This document shows positions 58,255-64,000 of a stretch of 64,000 bases of DNA, one piece after another. Position 1 is the first letter of the stretch; each line of letters starts with the position of its first letter. The notes under the pieces were generated by a model. It was not told the origin of the DNA. It searched no databases and saw only the letters and a list, made by a program, of their open reading frames with translations. The stretch is taken from positions 496,001-560,000 of the forward strand of contig JAIXMO010000010.1 of assembly GCA_025677825.1 (NCBI GenBank). Direction: 5' to 3'. The translations under genes and the position numbers were made by a program. The DNA is from Helicostylum pulchrum. Taxonomy: Eukaryota; Mucoromycota; Mucoromycetes; Mucorales; Mucoraceae.

Positions 58255-60591
58255 TTATACTTCAGATATTAAACATAAGCCATAACATAAGACAGCTTGT
58301 TTTCTGGCAGATGCTACCAACAAGTTCACATGGCACTTTTCTTCTGGTCGGAGGGAAATGCCAATGTTGCACCAATCATTTTTCTGTATCTTGCTTGGAG
58401 ACATACAAAGCGTCTGTATGTACTTTGTTGTACGATCATTTAAATAAGTGGGAATATCAGCGTACGTATAGTCTTCTTTAGTTACCCCCATAATCTTTTG
58501 CGTATAGTACCAAATAGCGTATCTTAGTGGTGATGTATCCACTACATCTTCAACTACCGGATGAAATATACTATGTAAAACTATTTTTTTTAACAAAACA
58601 AACGAAAGCAAAGAAAATTTAATTTTGTAGTTACCTCCAATCTGTTATACTAATGGCTTCTGTAAACTCTTGAACTAGGTCGTCACCAATACCAGGTAAA
58701 TAATGGTTGGCTAAATCACAGCCATGGTCTTCCCAGCAATACTCTCCCAGCATAAACTCCATCTCTGTATCATTTTCCACATCGAATATTTGATGTTCAA
58801 TAGCAGCTTGATCAGCATCAACAAACAGTTCCAAATCATCATATATTTTATTTCCTTCCGTGATAACAACTTTTTTTTCTTCACTGTTAAAGTTTGTATT
58901 AATCGTCATCATCTTGTTTCCATCATGAATCTTTATCTTTTCTAAACTCTCTAACAGCTGCTCTTTTACACCACAGTTCTTTTTAGACTTTAATTTATGA
59001 ATCAGTTGTTCAGTATGGTTTAAATCATCTTGTACTTCAATAGTAGATACACCTAGTCCAATACCGTGGTCGGAAGAAAAGTACTGATCTTCTTTTTGCT
59101 GCTGCTGCTGCTGTTGCTGTTGCCAGCTTGTACCGCCATTATTAGAGAGACTTTCTAAAATAGGTAAGTCTAGCTCATTTTCAATACCTTCAGCGTGTTG
59201 ATCTCGGGGTAAATAAAAGCCACCAGTCATATCGATTTCAGGTGTAATGCCGCACCCTAATATAAAACTAGAGAGGCCTAAAAAAGTAGCAATGATTAAA
59301 GTAGCCTGTACCAATTCACCTTTACTCCACGCATCGCCAATACCCCCACTTAATAACATCTGAATATCTTCAGTATCAAGCTTCCAGGGCTGCCTTGCTA
59401 ATTTTAAAGTCAAGACGGATATTTTACGTAATTTGTGAGGTACATAATCGAGGCCTCGTAACCAATTTGGGTCACCCCCATTATAGAGAAACTCGATTTT
59501 GGAGCTGGAAAAGAGGTACTGACATTTTTGCTCAGCCGCTACCATTAGACCAATATATGCCTTCCAAGTGCGGTGCAAAGGACCCATGGTGCCCTTCATA
59601 ATCTTTGAAAAGGTAACGTGATAGATTTCAAAAAAGGTTGGGAAGAATGAAAGGACACGGAATAAGTTTGCTAATCTTCCTTCATCAGTAAACGTTTTAA
59701 TCATCATTTGTCGTACGTATTCATCAGACGGTCTACCACCTGTAAAATCGGGTGTGTTGGTGCTGGTGATGCTGGTGGCGGAGGAAATAGAAGAAGGTTG
59801 CTTGCTCGTGGTCGTGGCCATGGTTGTGGTAGTAGTAGTAGTAGTATTTTTAGGCTTGGTGTGGTCGGTGGGCATCGATGGGTCGTCTTCCTCGCTCCCT
59901 TTGGTTAAAGGTTCATCAATAATGGAATTGTTACTGGACCATGGTGAAAAAGATAAATTGGAGGAACGAGGGTAAAGTACCGCAGCTTGTTGAAAACTGG
60001 AATTGTTGGATTCCAATGAAAATATATCAAATAATGGGATGAAATAAGAAGGTGATTTATATTTTGGTTGTGGTATTGCAATTGTCGTAGTTTCCTTTTT
60101 TAAAAATTGCATTAATAATTTATTAAATAAACAATAAAATATTCTCACCTTTAAACCAATTAATAAATGTTTAAATGTTTGTCTAACATCAGAGTACGGA
60201 CATGATATAGATAATCTGAGGATGGTTAATAAAAAGTAAAATAACTGTTTACTGTATTCATCGTCTTCGCATTGAATGGTATGATCTGTTACTGAATGAT
60301 CAGATAAAGTAGGTGAGGTTGTAATCGGTGAAAGTGAACTACGGATATATGATTTGACAACTTGAATGATCTTTTCAAGTGCGCTGGCTCTATCTTCATA
60401 ATTATCTACTTGTAGTCCTTTGAATAATGCTATGCGTTGTCTGCAAGACTGAAGTTGACTTGCTCTCGAATCTCGAACTAACCTTTCCCTTTCTTTTTAG
60501 TTCACAAGTTTTTTTTTTTTGTTTTTTTTTTTTTTGTTTTATTTCTTTTTTTTCGCTTACTTATTTCAGCTGTGGAATCTTCTTGATTCAT
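58255..60591 (-). CDS. Sestrin-family protein
   Basis: Stress-responsive regulator family; animal sestrins restrain TORC1 through GATOR2 and bind leucine. Exons 60591-60561, 60477-60149, 60094-58635 and 58570-58255 give 711 residues. The middle intron (60148-60095, 54 bp, GTGAGA donor) is also open in frame, so retention is possible. Sestrin landmarks are FYNGGDP-like LYNGGDPNWLRGLDYVPHKL, ARQPWKLDTEDIQMLLSGG, ELVQATLIIATFLGLSSFIL followed by GCGITPE, and the C-terminal EEKCHVNLLVASARKQAVLC. The redox site keeps Cys311 and Tyr313, but Ser318 replaces the usual His. Thr-run, Gln-run (WQQQQQ) and acidic inserts make it longer than the roughly 480-residue animal proteins. Confidence 0.88.
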
Positions 60592-61804
60592 CTTTTTGTA
60601 ATGTTGAACAATGAATTAAGTATATTTTATACAAAAAAAGGTATAAAGGGAAAAAAGGGAATAAAAAAAAGATAAAATAAATAAAATAAAATATGCTTTT
60701 GTTCTTCTTCTTCTTCTTTTTTTCCGTGACGTATTATAATGCTTTTTTTACCCAGAAAAAAAAAAAAAAAAAAAAAAAAAAAGTATATTTCTCAATTAAG
60801 CTTTTTCTTGTAGCAGTGTAAAATAATGATATCAAAATAGCCCCAAATATACAGTGGCATTAATAATCGCTTTGTCTCGTTCAATCACAACTCTTTTCTA
60901 CTTTACCAAAGCTCTCTTTTTTAAAACTCCAGCAAGTTTCTGCTTCATTTGGGAGACAACATGACATCATGCTGGCGCACCACTTTCCCTGTGACTCGCA
61001 TCATTGAGTTCAACCAGTTTCCCGCGCCATCATCTTCACATACACACACAGACTCCTCGAAAAAGAAAGGTCCCTGCTCCAAAACTTAATACAAAAGGCC
61101 AGTGAAAAAAAAAAAAAAAAAAAAAAACTTAAAAAAAAGGACGCCGCTCCAAAATGCCTGCAATATGCAAGCACTTTTTTTATATATGAATGTTACTCTT
61201 AAAACAATACAAGTGTATTTGCACACAAAAAAATTGTTTGTTTCGTTTTTCTGTAAACAATAAACAGTTGATAGTTTGTAACAATACTCTTTATCCTAAA
61301 TATAATAAAAAAAAAGCTCTAAACTACCGAGTGTACAATAATAGCGATATTCAACCTATTTGTCGGGCTTTTTTTTTTAAACGCTGAGCATTCATATTCT
61401 CCCCTCCCATACTTTTCAGTAATAAACAAAAAGGTTATACAGGCACAAATAGTGCTGTGTACCTTTTTTTTTGCGTTTAGGTAAGACGAGAAATAGAAAG
61501 TGCGGAGTCCTCGGTTCCCCCCTTTTTTTTTCCAGCAAGTGCCATCAGTGTAATAAAAGGATTGCCGTGATAACCTACGATATAGGTTTCTTTGATGTGT
61601 CTTGATCTGGTTTTTGCAGCTGTATGAATCATTATATTTGTAAAAAAAAAAATGCTAATACTTTTTTTGTGGAGAGATCAAAACCATAAATATGCAAAAA
61701 GGGGAGTTTTTTTTTATATTATTTTTGTTTATTTATATTACGTTTATGTATTATATCAGAGAGAGAAAAAAAAAAGAGAAGAGTACTGAATACACACTTT
61801 TTTT
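60592..61804. other. Intergenic, sestrin promoter and Arp3 3' flank
   Basis: 1.2 kb with A-runs of more than 20 near 60757-60782 and 61105-61127 and a CA repeat near 61042. No gene seen; the frame at 61190-61387 is Lys/Asn-rich and unsupported. Confidence 0.5.
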
Positions 61805-63425
61805 TTATAAGAGACTGGCAAAGACTCTGTTATGACGACATATACTTGGTCCATATTCATCATACTCTGCCTTGGTATGACAAGAATTATAAAATTCACC
61901 CTGTTTATATTAAAAAAAAAAAACGTTAAATCAAAGGAACAAAAAATACAAAAAAGACAAAAAACTTACGGTAGAAGCTAATAAACTACCACCAAACCAA
62001 ACAGCATGACGTTGCTTCTTGTGAGAAATGACATTTACTTCCATAGGTGTTGCCTTCATAGCAGAACCACTAGTTGCCTCACTAAGTTGAATACGTCTAT
62101 CGACCGTACGCTTAATATCACGTTGAAGTCTCTTATCGAATCCTTTAAACATGGTAGATCCACCAGACAATACAATGTTTTTATATAATCCTCTACGAAC
62201 ATCAATAGGACTGGTCTGAATCACTGTATCGACAATCTCGGGTAAAGGTGTCAAGAAATCAGAACTGGCAATTTCTGGGTTGAAAAAGATTTCGGGTGCA
62301 AGGAAACGTTCAAATCCAATATCAACAGAATAGTCCTATTTAAAGTGTTTTTTTTTAAATACCAAAAATCTAATGATTTCTTTTACTCTTTTTACCTTGC
62401 CAGTCAAAGAATGAACACCTTCGTATTTTTTAAAGTACTTTTGAGGCTCTTGTTCATATTTTTTGAACTCCTTGACAATATCGGGACAAACATAACTGTA
62501 ATCTTCCTTGATAGCTTGAGCAATACGGAAAGAGTCCTCGGGAGGAATGTTAGTTTCGCCACGTTCACGAAGTAAATTTTGAACAAACGATGTAATATCA
62601 CTACCAGCAATAGGTACACTCTTGATAGAACTAGCAATAACGTAACCTTCAGCCTATACTACTTTTTCAGTTTTTCTTCTTCTTTTTATATATACATATA
62701 TATATTAACTTACAACAGGAATAACGTGAGTAACACCATCACCAGAATCAACAACTGTACCAGTTAAAGTTTGTTCACTTACTTTACTTGAAGTCCAAGA
62801 AGCAGCCAATGCCAAAACAGCTTGAACAGCAATATAAAGACCTTGTACATTGAAAGATTCAAACATGATTTCTGCAGTCATTTCACGATTCTCTGGAGAA
62901 TTCATGGGAGGTTCAGTCTAATGTAAATAAATTTTAATATTCAAGTCATTTCTTTTCATCTGCTAATTTTATGTACCAAAAGAAAGTGATGGTCTTCAGG
63001 TTCACAACGCAAGTATTTAAAGATGGATTGTTCCCAAAATCTCTCCATATGATCCCAGTTACTAATTTGACCATGACGAATAGGATAATTTAATGCCATG
63101 GTTTTAGCTTGTGCAAGTGCTTCATCTCCAATATAAAAATCAAGGTCTTCAATACCTCGCTTAGAAGCTAAATTGTTGCTGACAAAAGAAGGCTTGTTGG
63201 GAATTCCTGGTCTACCCGTGCTGGAGGGGGATTCTCGTGTAGAAATAGCAGTGGGGAAAACAAAAGATGGTTCATTGTTTCCACTAAACCCAAGCTTAGT
63301 GTACCTTTTAATACAAGTTTCCTTTATTATTTAGTATCTTTTTGTTACGCGTCATTTTCTTTATATATATCTAGAGTTACTTACCCTGTACCGTTATCCA
63401 TAACTACAACTGGTAATCTACTCAT
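61805..63425 (-). CDS. ARP3: Actin-related protein 3 (Arp2/3 complex)
   Basis: Subunit of the actin-nucleating Arp2/3 complex in the cytoplasm. Exons are 63425-63385, 63304-62977, 62917-62714, 62653-62396, 62335-61970 and 61900-61805, giving 430 residues, close to the usual Arp3 length. The start [20 protein letters not shown] is Arp3-specific. ATP-site motifs are [14 protein letters not shown] and [33 protein letters not shown] and [20 protein letters not shown] also match. The C-terminus [20 protein letters not shown] closes the fold. The 41-bp first exon carries the beta-hairpin of the nucleotide site. Confidence 0.97.
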
Positions 63426-64000
63426 TTTTTTCTTCTATTTTTTATATATGCGTATTTAAAAAAAAGGTAGAACAAATATATTTTTTCTTTTTTTAAAAAA
63501 AAACCCCAAGTTAATAAGCCAAGCTTTATAAGTAAACCAGCAAAAAGATGCGGGGATATAAAGCTGTAAAATGGGACGGGTATTCAATTTACCAAAAGGA
63601 ATGAGTAGACACAGTCAAAAAAAAAAAAAAAAAAAAGGATCTTTTCTACAAGAAAAAGTATGTATTAATCTTGTAATAAATACTAGGTTGAACAGACTTC
63701 TATGCCCGAAAGAGTGCAATCAAGTAAAGTTTTTATATCAACTTTTTAGCAGCGATTTAATTCTCCTGGTTTTCTACAATACTTCTTCTTCCAAATACTT
63801 TTTTTATCTTTTGTGCGCATTGACAAAAGCTTTCTAATTCGCAGTAAAAGTACTTCTTACGTTTAAAATGCACTTATATCCTATAAATTGTAGGATCTCG
63901 TCTTTCTTGGTTTCTTTTAACGCATCTATTTTCTCTTTTTTAAACTTGAATAGGGGGAAAAAAAAGATACTTTAAGAAATAGATTTCTCTCTCATTCTAC
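63426..64000. other. Intergenic, Arp3 promoter side
   Basis: AT-rich with an A-run near 63617-63636. An 88-codon plus-strand frame at 63571-63837 contains a Lys run coded by that tract and no domain; not supported. Confidence 0.4.

Noticed and set aside
63571..63837. 88-codon plus-strand frame upstream of Arp3
   Set aside because: Low-complexity, with a poly-Lys stretch from an A-run; no conserved feature.

Overview
The window is nuclear DNA of a filamentous fungus, most likely a mucoralean member of the Mucoromycota. The evidence is AT-rich sequence, many 50-80 bp introns in ordinary housekeeping genes, very frequent A/T homopolymers, F-box proteins with divergent leucine-rich tails, a piggyBac-type transposase relic, and a mix of fungal genes (Kha1-type antiporter, Skt5/Chs4-like protein, Crt10-like protein) with genes scarce in Dikarya (sestrin). 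The species cannot be named from the sequence alone. No tRNA or rRNA gene, CRISPR array or organellar segment was seen.

Layout. 1-3418: a self-sufficient P450-reductase fusion cut by the left edge. 3419-10070: a 6.6 kb gene-poor stretch with dispersed repeats. 10071-11690: an F-box-like protein with a putative PD-(D/E)XK domain. 12478-12735: a malic-enzyme relic. 12868-19477: RPS8, a Crt10-like WD40 protein, orotate phosphoribosyltransferase and an MDR-type reductase. 20565-21470: a decayed reading frame. 21785-29936: a divergent CDK, a Kha1-type K+/H+ antiporter, thioredoxin reductase and a DHHC palmitoyltransferase. 30086-32690: a small basic protein, a decayed AP-1-like bZIP gene and a frameshifted unknown. 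33709-43963: Skt5-like Sel1 protein, TMEM14, a NADAR-like/PAH fusion, a complex I Tim17-like subunit, PSF1, a 49-residue secreted peptide, a Mms2-like UEV and an F-box/LRR-like protein. 43964-50635: a degenerate zone with repeats, two unrecognised pseudogenes, a 1.2 kb minisatellite and a piggyBac pseudogene. 50949-52841: a second PD-(D/E)XK-like gene. 53364-63425: NMN adenylyltransferase, a lysine-rich ER-type protein, a secreted protein, sestrin and Arp3.

The housekeeping genes are compact: convergent pairs end 40-155 bp apart and divergent pairs share about 400-800 bp promoters. Relics and repeats sit in separate islands between them. Exon models were built by hand from GT/GC-AG junctions. 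The summed coding length of every spliced model is a multiple of three, which supports the junctions, but none has been tested against transcripts. The items most worth pursuing are the NADAR-like/PAH fusion, the N-terminal extension on the P450-reductase fusion, the paired PD-(D/E)XK-like genes, the secreted micropeptide, the sestrin, and the minisatellite that starts at a pseudogene splice acceptor.
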